Notes: generated by a model not told the origin, from the letters alone. A stretch of 64,000 nt of DNA from Pogostemon cablin (GCA_023678885.1 CM043009.1:16051117-16115116); one strand, 5' to 3'. Shown: positions 34,194 to 46,747, numbered from the stretch's first letter. Made by a program: numbers and translations.

Positions 34194-36971
34194 CATTGGA
34201 CCAAAGAATGGTCCATCCCACTTTCTCCTCGCATCCTCACTTTGAATATTAGCTTGGCCTTCTTCTTGTCCACTAGCTCAACCTCACCATTATTGCTTAC
34301 AAGCATTAAATCGTCATTGAGAAGTGATTCTAGTGGACTTCCTCTTTCTCCTTTGTCGAGTTTTCAATCGAACTCCGATGCTTTCATCCTATTAACATCA
34401 CAAGAAGACAAATTAGCATTTGACAATTTCATATAATCATGAAGAAATAATTTAAATTGTCGAAGAGAAGAGAATCATGATCATCGAAATCATCCGGAGG
34501 CCTTGTATGATGAGGCTTGATCCCTTTATCTTTCTTGCACATGAACGTGACACTCTTTCCTTTTGAGCTCAAGGATAACTCTTCTCTACCAACATCAATT
34601 CTTGCTCTTCCCGTAGCTAGGAATGGTCTTCCCAAAATGAGTGGAACTTTAGGGTCCGCTTTCACTTCCAAAACCATGAAATCAACCGGAAATGCTAACC
34701 CCTTCACTTTGACCTCAACGTCTTCCACAATCCCAAGTGGCTTCACAACCTCGCCATTTACTACTTCAAGATGGATTGTTGTTGGTTTTAGCTCTCCAAT
34801 TGCAAGGTCTTTAAACGTGGCATGAGACATCACGTTGACACTTGCCCCCAAGTCACACAATGCATCAAGGGTGCTTTTTTCTTCAAAATCACAAGGGATT
34901 ATGAACTTTCCCGGATCACCAACCTTCGTAGGCCCCCCTTTTAGCATCGACTCACTTGTTTCGGGTTGCTCCTCTTTCTTTTTCTCCTCATACTTCTTCT
35001 TGAGCGACTTCACAAATTCCTCAAACTCCTTTTTCTTCTCCTCCTTTACAAATATTTGTGGATAGAGAATAGGGAATGGAGTGATCGGGATACCCCAATA
35101 GTCACGTTTGTACTCCTCTTCTTTACCCTTTTCTTCAACTTTCTTTTCCTCTTGCACCCTTTTCCACTTAGGTATCCATTTAGGCTTTTGCTCTTCTTTC
35201 ATTTCTTCAACAACCTTGCTTTCCACCAACCCTTCTTCAACCTTTCGTTCCTCCTTCATATCAACCAACAAACATTGAGCTTTGGGATTCACTTCGGTTG
35301 TAGTCAGAAACTTTTCTTTTTGTTGAGCACTCAATGAACTTGCCATTTGTCCAACATTGTACTCCAAAGCTTTTAATCTTCTTTCATTATTTTCCTCAAA
35401 AGCTTTGAATCTTCTTTCATTAGCTTCATCTCTAGCTTTGTTTGAGGCAATCATTTGTTCAAGTAGCTCATCAATAGATGCTCTCCCCTCATTATTTGGT
35501 GCCTTATCCCCCGGTTGATATCCCGGAGGATACGCAACCGCATTGCTCGGGTTTGAGTAGGAGAAGTTCCCTTGCCTTTGTTGTTGTTGTGGATATGAGG
35601 TTCTGCTACTTTGACCATTGAAACTCCCTTGCCTTGGTGGATAGCTCCTTGACTTTGGTTGAAACTACCTTGGAAATTATTTTGGTAATTCCCTTGGTAA
35701 TTTCTTCTTTGCATGTACGACACATCCTCAACACGTGGCATAGAGTTGGCCCATTGTTCACCATCCACAACATTCGGAGGTAGCACACCTTGCTCGACTT
35801 GTATCCCCTCAACCATATTCGCTCCATGATTGTTCACACTTTGATTCAAGCTCATTTGTTTCATGACCTCCGCCACTATCTTTTCCATGCTTGGTATACT
35901 TGGTTCAACACTTACACTCTTCACATTATATTGTTGCCCTTGATCAAAACTTTCAAATCCATAGCATCCACTTACCCTCTCCGATGGCCATTGGTACACA
36001 TTTGTAGCAATCTCTTCAAAAATTTTTATGGCCCTTTCCGGAGTTACTCCAAGTACGGATCCACCCGCCGAAGCATCAACAAGCACTCTTTGCCCATTCA
36101 CAAGTCCTTGATAGAAAAATCCAACTTGTTGATTCTCCGGGAAACCATGTTGTGGACACTTGCGTAGCATATCCTTAAACATTTCCCAAGCTTCATAAAA
36201 ACTCTCTTGAGGCATTTGCTTGAATTGAGTGATCAAGCTCTTCATTTGAAGCGTCTTGGAAGGTGGGAAGTATTTGTTCAAAAACATTTGTGCTAGCTCA
36301 TCCCAAGTGTTGCACGTACCGGGAGTAAGAGTGGAGAGCCATGTTCGAGCTCTATCCCTCAAAGAAAACGGAAATAACCTCATCTTGATACAATCCTCGC
36401 TCACCCCATTCATCTTCACGGTGTTAGCAATCTCAACGAATTGAGCTAGATGAGCATTAGGATCTTCATTCGGAGCTCCACCAAATTGTTGCTCTCTCAC
36501 CAATGAAATTAAGCCCATTTTAAACTCAAAGTTGTTGGCATGAATTGGTGGTCCCATCATTTGTGGAATTGCCCTTGGCATGAAGAAATCCCGGATCACC
36601 CTTTGATTATTTTGAACTCCATGTTGAACCGGAGGTGGCGGTACATATGCTTGTTGTGGAGGAGCATTAGCTTGTTGAAAGCCTTGTTGCCTTAGGACTT
36701 GTTGAACCATTTGTTGAATCAAAGCTTGATTGTTCATAGCTCCATAATTTTGATAGGCTTGTTGGGGGGTATTGAATTGAGGTGCGTTGTCATGCACGTT
36801 CATGTTGTGTCCTCCTTCCCCATCATGCTCTATCTCCACACGATTATCTTCTTGAAAATTCTCCATAAAATCACTATTTTTGGTTTTGTTCTCTCTTCTC
36901 CTTCTCCTCAAAGTGTTTTCAAGCTCTAGATCAATTGGTTCGATTTGATTCCCTTTTGACCTCGTTTGCAT
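34194..36971 (-). pseudogene. gag-protease gene of element B, two frame breaks
   Basis: The start is MQTRSKGNQ at 36971. The first frame (506 codons to 35451) carries the gag domain at about residues 160-300 (FSLRDRARTWLSTLTPGT, MFLNKYFPPSKTLQMKSL). One base is missing relative to A near 35646, so its last 65 codons are out of frame. The second frame (35454-34429) continues with a lysine/glutamate-rich coiled region and a retropepsin domain: CDLGASVNVM (active-site D-x-G) at about residue 200 and LILGRPFLATGRA at about residue 275. A second shift near 34440 separates it from the conserved end DHSLVQ-stop at about 34194. No CCHC knuckle is present and an Asn/Gln-rich segment takes its place. 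Apart from these breaks the frame is open. Confidence 0.88.
34196..34214 (-). other. Conserved hairpin on the gag-protease stop codon (element B)
   Basis: TGGACCA-AAGAA-TGGTCCA forms a perfect 7-bp stem. On the minus strand it covers the last codons (DHSLVQ) and ends at the stop. The same stem with loop AAAGA is at 24307-24325 in A. Function unknown. Confidence 0.6.
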
Positions 36972-37100
36972 AAACCTTCAAGATAAGAGAAATTAGAACA
37001 AATTTTCAACAAGCTAATACAAGTAAACAAATAAAATAAAAAATGTCTCTATTAAGATTACTCAAAACGATCCTTCTTCAAGCTACTAGCAACCATTGTC

Positions 37101-37118
37101 TCCCCGGCAACGGCGCCA
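37101..37118 (-). other. Primer binding site of element B (perfect tRNA-Asp match)
   Basis: The plus strand reads TCCCCGGCAACGGCGCCA, identical to the 3' end of plant tRNA-Asp(GUC) with CCA, two bases from the 5' LTR edge at 37121. Confidence 0.93.
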
Positions 37119-37120
37119 TT

Positions 37121-38760
37121 TGATTAGCCATAGTTTAGTGGGTAATGACCAATTCAAGAAATTATCGAACCCAAGGGAGGTAGGCACTAGTGCTTAAGCG
37201 ATCTCACGTTTGTTGTAATTTTATAGAGACGAATCATCAATGGGATTGGTTGTAAACAAATAAATGACAAGTAATCAAATGCAAGCAATGATCAAACGAA
37301 CAAGACGATGATGGAAAGTGGTTTACCAAATTGATTAAAAGTGAGATTAACAACAATTAAGAAGTGGAAATTCTAGGAATTATGTATCAAATTCATATGT
37401 ACCATGGATTGTAGACTAAGGGCCAACACTAAAATTACCTACACTCCCTCTCGAGATGGATAGGATATGAATATCAAATAGCTCAATGGATTGGTTCTCA
37501 CTTAAACAATTCCAACTAGGTACTAAGCTTAAATGAGAGTCCCTTCACACAATTAATCAATCTCTCGATCAAACCAATCACATGTCCTACCAAAGGGTTC
37601 TAAACTATGAAGGACTTCTCAATCTCTTCAAAATCGATAATGCACATGAAGTGTTTGATGAAATGATTCACTCAATTATCCTAAGCATATAATTGATTTC
37701 TCAATCTAATCACATATTTAGAACAACTAAACACACAAATCATCAATACAAATCAAGCAATTAATAATCAATGGTAGAAAATCATAGATCCAATCAACAT
37801 ATGAATTAAAATACACAAATCCCCAAAATTATCCAACAACTCTCATGTTGCTAATCTCACAAGGGAGATTAGCCTACCATATTAACAAGGAAATTAACAT
37901 AGACATTAAGATCCTTCAAAAACATGATAAAACTATGAGGTTGAACTACAAAGTATGGATGAAACTCCCTTGATGTCAATTCAATGGTGATCTTCTTCCT
38001 TTCCTTGCAATCTTCCTCTCTTCATTGCTTCTTTTCTTCAATTTGATGAAGGTTTTAATGGTGGAATGATGGTAGATCTAATGGATGGTGAATGGATGAA
38101 GATGAAGGTGAGAAAGGGAGGAAATGGTGTGTGAGGTGTGTGGGGAAGGTGGAATTTCGGATCTCCTCATAAAATCTGAATGGAGGGGTATTTATACCCC
38201 TTGGGAGGCTTCTAGAAGGATTCTGATTTTTTTCCAGGAATTTACACAGCACGAGTCGTGCTCGGTAACACGGCCATAAGGTGGCCGTGTTGTGTCTTCT
38301 GATGTCTGCACCCGGCCTCTGCTTACAGGCCCGTGTTAGCTACACGGGTCGTGTGCTGCAACACGAGTCGAGCTCCGCAACACGGCCAAGTGGTGGTCGT
38401 GTTGGATGAATAGATGTCGCCGCACGGCCATTCTGGACAGGCCCGTGTTAGCTACACGAGTCGTGTACTGCGACACGGCTCGTGCCACCGACACGGCCAG
38501 TCATGTTGCTGCTGCCCTGATTCCTTCACTGTTTTGGCTCGTTCTCCTTCGTTTCAACTCCGAATTGAGATCCGCTTTTTCCTATGCGTTCCTTATCATA
38601 TCTAGCATCAAATAAAAGTGAAAATCATAGGTTTAAGCTCATTCACACACATTTCAATAAAAACACAAAATACAACCAAATAGAACATAAAATACGGATA
38701 AAATAATACGAAAACACATATAAAAAGACACTAAAATCTAGGTGAAAATATCACTCATCA
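37121..38760 (-). repeat. 5' LTR of element B
   Basis: 1640 bp. The TATA box (minus TATAAATA) is at 38189-38196. An ACACGG/CCGTGT array lies at about 38240-38515. It retains the 45-bp segment (about 38618-38662) lost from the other LTR. Confidence 0.92.
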
Positions 38761-38765
38761 GGATG

Positions 38766-41352
38766 TAACAAAAAAAATCCATATAATGAAGAATTAATGA
38801 ATTGTGACCATAAGATGTTTGATTTAATGTTTGATAGAAGTTTTATATATATATGATTTACTTGATCATAGAGATTAAAGATTAAGTGATTTGAATGAGA
38901 ATTAATTAGACCACTACAAAAGATAATTACTTGAGATAATAAATATGAGTTGAAATAATGAGTATAGTGTGGAGGCTTTGAATGAAAACATCCTTACTTT
39001 CTATTTTATTCTTTCCTTTAATCATGAGCCTGCTACAAATTACATTTAAGGATAGATGAAAACTGATTTAAAGAATGAGAGATTTCAGAAAGGGGAAGGA
39101 AGATGAGAGAATAAACTGAACTGAAAGTTTGATATTGCTTTGCTTAATTGAATTGAAGAGTTTAACTCCATCATTCTTCAAGATGTGAAACAGATATACA
39201 ATATAAATGCCCTTCTTCCCTTTGTTTTAAGGTTATGGATAACTTTAAAATCTGTAAAGTTCACTTTGATAAAACTTATGCATCTCTTTTGTAAGTTATT
39301 GGTGGAGTATTTGCTTTCTATTCATAAGAACTGATGACATCTGGTAGAGAATCGGAGTGAAGTGGGTAAAGAATATACATTTCTACAATATAAATTTACA
39401 ATGCATATGATGTGTTCGATGTAATGCCTTGCTGAAATTTATTTCTTTTGAGGCATTTATGTGGATTAGCACTTTAGTCTAGCAGGTTGATAATTGAGCT
39501 CATGAGTGGAGATACTTGAGATCTCAAACTCTTAACATAGAGTGAATGAAATATTTGTCAATCTGATGTGGCTTGTATTTTCTTTGTTTTGTTTTAGCCT
39601 TTTTGCCTCTCTATGCTGAATATCACATCTGATTTGGTGTATAAATGGTTTGATAATTCCATCCTTTTCTTATAGATGGAGAAACTTTGAAACTGTGGAA
39701 GCAGATGAATTGAACTCCTTAAATCAACCATGCACTTCCTTTTTTGAATTATATGTGTAGATACACATATATATGATTTATGAAGCTGTTGGATATGCAA
39801 TTAAAAAATTCATAAAATCAGAGAAGTGATTAATATGATTTATGTCCTTTTATATGATACAAGTTGTATCGGTTAAATACATATTTATTTCTTGCCGACT
39901 AGCCACATAGAAATGTTATGACAAGCAAGAATTCATAATGAAATTACTGATGAGAGAGACTTTCGAACTTGCTGTGATGTGATACTAGTTTCGTTAAAGG
40001 GAAACTACATTTTTGTTTGTGGTGCTAGATAGAATGTGGGTCAACAGGAGTAATTATGAATTATATAATCTAAGTTGCGTGTCAAGATAGATGCAAGAGA
40101 AATTTCATATCCATTCTTTTGTCTTGTAAGGATTGGAAGAGAGAATTATGGTTGGATTACCGGGTAATAAGAACAAGAGGTTTTATTTGTGCTCCCGTTT
40201 CTTATAGGCTTGGACTGGAGAGACATCAAGCTAATTGGGATTTTGTTTTGCTTTTGATATAACATGCATATGTCAAGCATTATATATTATATTGCGCTCA
40301 CCAAGTGTTTGATATAATGTTTGAGAGAGTTTTTATATTTTTTACTCTCCAAATTTATGTGTGACTAACAAAATTTGAGCTGTGAGGTCTCTCAAGTTTT
40401 GATGATAAGTTACTTTTCACAGTTAGGTTTTCTTGAATAGTTCTATATTTTTACTTTCTCTTGATCATATAATGATGATTGTGTACTTTGAATAATTCGA
40501 TAGAAATAAGGCTAGGGGGAGTAGTTGTTGATAATATTTCCATGTGATCTTGTATACCTTGTGGTTCATATGATCTTGTTCTTTTGTAGTCTTTGCAACC
40601 CCTAGGAGCTAAGTTTTTTTGTGTTGGAGTCTTTAAGTCTTTATATGCTCTGTTTTTATTGTTAGTCTTTTTTTGGTGGTCTATGTTGGTAAAATTGCAT
40701 ATTAGATTGCATTCTCTGTCTGCTCTGTTGACCACGACTGTACAAGGCAACTTGCAAGAAATGTTGTTATTGCTTCTTCCTCTTCTCAATTTATCGTCTC
40801 TAAAGATAGTCTTCCGTCTTCTCAATTCACGATTGTTCACTACATTTTTTGGGAGAAATAAATCTTGGGGTAGGAAGTATTACTTTTGGGATGTTCTGTT
40901 GATTTTCTATACCTATGATATCTATTAGAGGAAAGAAACCAATTGATCTTAGTACCGATAGTCTACACATAAAACTACATAATGATGGCTAGGTTTTATG
41001 CCCCAACGGCCTACCAACCCGATACCAAGATTGAAATAGAGAGAGGACTGCACAATTTAAAACTATCTCAGAAATTTAGTCCCTCAGATGATATTGTAGT
41101 ATCCGTCATCGTAAAGGTTAAATTGACATTTATTGTTTCTCATAAAGTGTCTCATTTCTGTTGTTGCTCATGAAACTCGATTTCTGTTGGTGATGAAATT
41201 CAAAAGCATGTTAAGAATTTCTGTGGGTGATGAAATTCATAAGCATGATAAGGAATTGCAACTGATTTCGAGATTCCTTTACAACAATAAACCATCGTTT
41301 CATATTATCCTTAAAATAATGATCTGAACTCCCTCTGTCTGTCATTTTACAG
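38766..41352. other. Anonymous stretch upstream of the NTF2 fragment
   Basis: No gene can be named. Composition is moderately AT-rich, like plant introns. A 63-codon frame at 40982-41170 (MMARFYAPTAYQPDTKIEIE...) looks coding in composition but I do not recognise it. The frame at 40593-40928 is leucine-rich with no recognised domain. Because the next feature starts with a splice acceptor, part of this may be a former intron. Confidence 0.4.
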
Positions 41353-41424
41353 ATGTTCCACTTGATGCCTACTCCTCAAGGCAGTTTCTACATACTAAAT
41401 GACATCCGCTTGAACTATGCATGA
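41353..41424 (+). pseudogene. NTF2 (nuclear transport factor 2) last-exon fragment
   Basis: NTF2 imports RanGDP into the nucleus. Directly after a TTTTACAG acceptor the sequence reads MFHLMPTPQGSFYI and then NDIRLNYA-stop, which matches the C-terminal exon of plant NTF2 as I recall it, ending with the conserved NDI(F)RLNYA. One codon (the phenylalanine after NDI) is absent. I found no other NTF2 exon within the preceding 2.5 kb, so this is an isolated exon with its splice acceptor, most likely a duplicated or captured genomic fragment. Confidence 0.75.
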
Positions 41425-43599
41425 TTGGTAGCGATAAGAATTGATAATGAACCTTGGGTTGAATGAACTATTTCGTTTTTAACCTCAAAGAAAGTTAATA
41501 AGTGATGTTTAGTTTTCTCTCAAAGTATTGGTTTAAGATCTACTTGGGTGTTCTGTGCATTCTTTTTGCAAATTGTTGTGAATGTTTTTGGACCACTTCC
41601 TAGTTGAAGCTACATGAATATTTTTATATCAACAATTTAAATCATGTATGTTTAAGTTGAAGTTTATTCTGAAGGACTGCCACAATTTAAACCAAATATG
41701 TTGTTCTTTATCTTAAAATATAAATGCCCGACATATGCCATGCAAGTATGCAACTCCAATCACTCCATTTTTAGTTCTTCCATATCAACACAGGTAATCC
41801 AATCATTCCATTTTTAGATCTTCTAGTAATTTTTTTCTATACGTCTTCTGTATATACACCCTCAATCCTTATCCCCATATATACACAGAGATCATTTGTA
41901 ATATTAAAACTCTCATCTATTCTTAATTCTTAATAATAATTTTTTTCAAAAATTAAGTTTTTATTTTAATCCATTCCCTTTCTTAATGGTTTCAACGAAA
42001 TGTAGCGATCTCTTTCTCAATTAAATTTTGATCGATGTTATATTTTAATATTTTTGATCTTACTACATCTGTCACTAATTTGCATCTTAATTTTAATTTG
42101 TGATGGTTGTTATTTATCATATGTTTCTTAATTTTATTTTAAATTTTACCGATTTTTTATTATTTATCCATTCCGTCTCTTAACTTTTCTTTTTTTTTTT
42201 GACTTTTTTTATATAAATGTATTTTATTTTGGATGAAAAAAATATACATAAGGAGAAAATAAATAAATAAAAGAAAATTACTTGTAAATTATAAAAATAT
42301 TGCTCTTTATAAATGGTATAAAAGTTGATTTTTCAAGTATGGTAGATAATAAAAAAATAATTAAATGAAGATGTAACAAATGAAATAAGCAAGAAAATTT
42401 AAGAAAAAGTTATGAATTACATGATAAATAAAATTGAAAATAATTTGGTGGAATGTGTGGGATAATACAAGATCTTAGTGTTCGAGATAATAGTTATAAT
42501 AAAATATTAAAACTATATATATAGAGAGAGAGAAATTGAGAAATGAACACAGAAAAGTATCTCAAATTTTCTTCCAAAAAAAATATTCTAAATATTTTTA
42601 TTAAATATATTTCACTAGAAAATTATAAAATATTTCCAAAATCTCAAGCAAGCAAGAATATCATCCTTCCATCCTTCATTACCTACTCTACGTTTTGAAA
42701 TGCATGGTATGAAATCTAATAGAATGAAATCTAACAGAGTCTATTGTAATTGATATTGATATTATCATATTGCAACAAACCAAAATTATAATGTAATTCT
42801 CTATTGCAGGTGTTGCATACATAAGAGACGTATGAAATCTAACAGAGTCTATTGTAATTGATATTGATATTATCAAGTTGCAACAAACTAAATTATAATG
42901 TAATTCATTTACTGAATGATAAAATTTCCACTCCACCGCTCTTAAGTTTCTTGCTCGTCCTTTTTCTCTCACTTCATTGCCATGTCACAACTCCTTGCTC
43001 GAAACCCTTGCAGTGCGCTGGACCCCACTGTTATACTCAACGATCCTTGTTGGAACGATTGTAGAATCTATGTCTATCTACCCTCGTTGGAATAGAGTCA
43101 CCGAAGTAGTGGCTTGTAGAATCTGTTTTCTCCATCTTCATTGTTTGTCACCTAACTTGAAAAATAAATCTTTAGCCAAAATTTGTTGGGTAATTGTAGG
43201 ATCGAAAGTTGGGAAAGCTAATACTTTTATTGAGAGCTAGCATAATATTTTACCATACGCCTCTTCAACTCTCACACGCAAGACGCACTCACCCTATACA
43301 ACACTCAACTCTAACACACTTATATCTCACTTATAACTTTGTCTCACTAATGACTCCTCACTCTTAAATTTCTCTATTACGCTTAAACACTCTAATGGTT
43401 ACTGGCTATTTATAGCAACAGCCGAACCATCTAGATATGTCTGCAGCTAGACATATCTAGAAACTCTAGACAATTCTACATTGGACCCCACGCCTCTAAT
43501 CTTCACTGTTTTCTAGAAAGCCATTACTTTAATAATTATTTTCACCTTCAAGATCAATCTAGAATTATGTCATATGTCATCTTTGTAATAACATCCAAT
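41425..43599. other. Anonymous stretch with a tandem duplication
   Basis: AT-rich. Two copies of a segment starting ATGAAATCTAACAGAGTCTA lie at about 42726 and 42832 (spacing about 107 bp, about 75 bp well matched). A frame at 42977-43240 (87 codons) with a less AT-rich composition has no domain I recognise. At 43200-43420 there is a cytosine-rich repeat of CAACTCTCACAC/CACTCACC words. Confidence 0.45.
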
Positions 43600-44034
43600 C
43601 AGTGGCGGACCTACGTAGGAGGTAGGGGGTACACTGGGCCCCCCTGAACGTTCTCTAATAAGTAGTCTATATATATGAGGTAGTACAAAATTTTTCAATG
43701 GCCTAGTGGTGAGACAAGCAAATTAACGTGTTGAAGGTCTAGTGTTCCATTCATCTCTAGGACAGTACTTTTATTTATTTTCCCCCCTCTTCTCTCTCTT
43801 TTATTTCAATTGATATTTACTTTCTCTTGCAGTATTTCAAGTTAAATAAATTATTTTAATTTCAAAATTATAATTTTTAACTAACACAACTTAAAATACT
43901 AAAATACTCTCAAAAAAATATTAATAAAAGTTGATGAATAAAATAATTCTTCTTAAAAATTGTAGAACAAAAAACGTGAACCATAGTATTAGAAAAATTG
44001 GGCCCCCTCGACGGAATTCCTGCGTCCGCCACTG
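43600..44034. mobile_element. hAT-type MITE with tRNA-like internal promoter boxes
   Basis: CAGTGGCGGACC at the left and GCGTCCGCCACTG at the right form the terminal inverted repeats. The flanks CATCCAAT (43592-43599) and TATCCAAT (44035-44042) agree at 7 of 8 bases, as expected for an hAT duplication. TGGCCTAGTGG at 43699-43709 is a match to the Pol III A box, and GTGTTCCATTC at 43742-43752 is a weakened B box (GGTTCGANTC) at normal tRNA spacing. Confidence 0.85.
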
Positions 44035-44042
44035 TATCCAAT

Positions 44043-44430
44043 ATTCTAGATCTCTCTAGTCTTGTTAAAGTTGATGGTGACTTCAACTAATTCCCACCAT
44101 AATAGAAGCTCACCATAATAGAAGCTCAAGATAAAAGCAGGAACAACATGTTCTCTTTGGACAACAGGATTGAAGGACATAAACAAGCGCCGAGATTGAT
44201 CAGGTCAAGTTCTTACAAACATTCTCTAATAAGTTCTTGCAGTAGATTGCACCTATTGAGTTAAATATGTGAGGACATGAGGTTATGAATATTGATGAGA
44301 AAAGATAATTAAATAGTGTGCAGTTATTGTAAACATTGCAAATCCAGCCCCAAGAACCGATTCAACCAAGTGGAACTTCCTAACCAAACTAAAAAAAGAT
44401 TTAAAAGATGTCAAGGACACAATATAGTAC
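44043..44430. other. Anonymous stretch between hAT MITE and CLASP fragment
   Basis: No coding frame recognised. It may contain former intron sequence of the CLASP-like fragment. Confidence 0.35.
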
Positions 44431-44910
44431 CTCACTCATTGCATCAACCACACAACATCTAATTAATTCCTCGTAGAGATCAGCAAAGCTTTGTAATTTA
44501 GGTGCATCAACCCAATATTAAATGAGCACATTCGCAACACCTGCTAAGGAATTGTAAGCATTAGTGTCAAGGCACAAGAAATAGTTGTACAAGAAACTAA
44601 GAAACCAACATAGTCATATTCAGCACACTATAAAAATATAAAGAACAGTGAACTTGAGAAAATCATACCTTGCACACAGTATTGCAGTGCGATCATCCTT
44701 TACATTGTCAACAATTCGAGGAAGAGCATTAGAAACTTTACAATTACGTAACATCTGAAATCAAAATATATTAGAAATTACAACATGACATATGGACATT
44801 AATGAAGAAGAAACAACCAAACAGGGAAAGATCATTACCGTCTTCATGCAATTATCTGAAGACTCTGGAATTACAAGCACTACTATGACAACAAGCTTGA
44901 GAATGACCAT
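44431..44910 (-). pseudogene. CLASP (microtubule plus-end protein) fragment, three exons with introns
   Basis: Plant CLASP binds and stabilises microtubules through TOG/HEAT repeats. Three exon-like blocks with introns lie on the minus strand: 44910-44839 (LVVIVVLVIPESSDNCMKT, donor G|GTAATG), 44754-44669 (MLRNCKVSNALPRIVDNV..., preceded by TTTCAG, donor AG|GTATG) and 44540-44431 (CCECAHLI, then WVDAPKLQSFADLYEELI and RCCVVDAMSEV, acceptor CAG, donor GAG|GTAC). These match consecutive parts of a CLASP TOG region as I recall it. The third block has a frameshift or small deletion after CAHLI, and nothing upstream or downstream of these exons was found. Kept introns mean DNA-level duplication rather than a processed copy. 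Confidence 0.7.
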
Positions 44911-45540
44911 ATTATAGGATAGAAAGTTAGAAGTGAGGATATTTTTGTCAGCCACCACTTAATACAAATTGTCCTCTTCTTAATGAAATAAACAATAAAG
45001 CAACAAAAGAACCTCATTTGTAAATAGGCCAACATTACAAAGATTTGTAAGCTTCCAATCTAAAAATTTTAATACCAAAACTGTCAGATGTAAATAAAGG
45101 AATATCTATAAATATTTCCATGCCCTATAATTACATTTATCTACTCACCATTTGATTCAGACGACTTATCATTATTTCTTGATTAAAGTATCTTACTCTA
45201 TAAAATTTAAACTAATATACAAAACAAAACATGAACTTATAATCATGTTTTGTTGGTATTCAAGGTTCTTGCACGCTTTATTAAACTAACTAACAGAACT
45301 TCACATAATCAAAAACCATTTTTTCATAAAAAAATTATGTTTGATAAAGCTTTATTCGCATAATCCTAAAGACAAATGCTTCCAAATATCACCTTTTTCT
45401 GAGGCATCAAGTGATAAGTTTTAATCCATCCTATAAGCTTTAATGTTATCAAATCTAAAACAATTCACAAAAAATTACTCCAATAATAAAATAATCCATT
45501 AAAATATAATTCAAAACAATGATAAAGAAAAGGTCTACCT

Positions 45541-45905
45541 GAGCCCTCAAAGACACAGCCTTACCCTCGTATGAACGAACAACTAAGAACTAATCAATAT
45601 TGAGCTTCTTCTTAATAATCCCAACAATAAGGTAAATACCCTATAGGTCGGTGATTGATCCGATGTTCAGCTTACCCTTTATCTTTTTTTTGTAGTAAAC
45701 CTAGTAATCGAACTGAATGTAACAGGCCTTTTCTAGATTGACCTCAAATTTGCTAACATCGAAGAGAGTGCAGTTGACAACTGAATCAGGTAAAAGGCTG
45801 CTGGGGAGGCCAAACTTTGGGAGGATTTCGAATATTGTCGACGTCGGAGATAGTGGGTTGGCGGAGGATGACGAACTATTAGAATGGAAGGAGAAAGAGA
45901 TGAAA
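45541..45905 (-). pseudogene. DUF538-family gene, broken
   Basis: DUF538 proteins are small plant proteins of poorly known function. On the minus strand the sequence reads a hydrophobic start, then EILPKFGLPSSLLPDSVVN, FEVNLEKACYIQFDY, IKGKLNIGSITDL and VGIIKKKLNID, the normal order of this domain. Three in-frame TAG codons occur (after FDY, after TDL and after LNID). About 25-30 residues that normally lie between TDLKGI and VGIINKKL are missing. It lies on the same strand as the CLASP fragment, about 0.6 kb away. Confidence 0.8.
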
Positions 45906-46339
45906 CAAAGAAAATTATAAAAATTATAAAATAACAGGCTTTACAGGCTATACAGGTAATTAAGTATATTTAAAAAAAATATTTATTGATCTAAAGGTTT
46001 AAAATGAATGGACTGTATTCAACGGCAGTGACTGATTTTGGTAATGTATTACCCAGGTCACACAAGAACCTGTCATGAGTTGGGATTGAGATTTGGGTGG
46101 GTCCCACAGTTTCATGAAATTAAAAAATAAAAATAAAAAAACCTTGCTCACCCAGTTATTGGCATTTATATTTTACATTAAAAATCTTGTAAAAATTAAT
46201 ATTTCAATCCGTCACATAACTGTATTCACGTTTTTAGTTTCGTCCTCCAGATAAAAGTTTTGACACTTCTATATATAATAATGGTAAAAATAACATAAAA
46301 TAAAATAAATTATTAAAAATATATCATCTCTATCTAGTA

Positions 46340-46552
46340 CTCCCTCCTTCCGCTTTCAAGGATATAATTTTTCCATTTTTGGCGTCCGCCCCCAAGGGTC
46401 TCATTTCCTTTTCTATCCACACACACACTAATACAACTAAAAAATGGGACTCACACCTCCACTAAGACAACTACCCAATACACATTAAATAACAATACTC
46501 TTTAATCTCCGTGCCCAAAAGCAAATGACACCCTTAATCCGGACGGAAGGAG
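46340..46552. mobile_element. Stowaway-type MITE, decayed
   Basis: The left end CTCCCTCCTTCCGCTTTCAA and the right end CCGGACGGAAGGAG are inverted with few mismatches. TA flanks the left, and the right flank is mutated. It is 213 bp and contains GGGTCTCATTTCC, found inverted in the next element. Confidence 0.75.
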
Positions 46553-46747
46553 TTTATTTTATCATTTATTTATTAAAAAAATAAAATATCTCAAAATTAA
46601 TAATTTTTTAATCTACATGAAATAAAATAAAATAAAAATAGTTATGTGACGAATAAAGTATCATAATATATAAAATTTCAATCATATATAATATTAATAA
46701 AAAAATACATATAACATTTCACAAAACAAAATTCAAGAACGGATATA

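Larger units (their letters stand above)
30422..38760 (-). mobile_element. Gypsy element B: complete, gag-protease only, sister of A
   Basis: LTRs at 30422-32019 and 37121-38760 are flanked by GGATG (30417-30421 and 38761-38765). Organisation and sequence match element A throughout. The LTRs are nearly identical to each other (two differences in the first 210 bases compared by eye, plus one 45-bp deletion), and the tRNA-Asp primer site is perfect, so this insertion is more recent than A. No pol-encoded enzyme motif is present in the 5.1-kb interior. It would depend on a related full-length element for reverse transcription and integration. Confidence 0.92.

Noticed and set aside
34062..36929. 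Several plus-strand frames of 60-125 codons opposite the gag-protease gene of B
   Set aside because: They are antisense shadows of the minus-strand gag-protease frame; the same applies to 24722-26552 in A.
40593..40928. 111-codon leucine-rich plus-strand frame
   Set aside because: Looks coding at first sight but I could match neither strand to a known family, and it lacks a plausible gene context.
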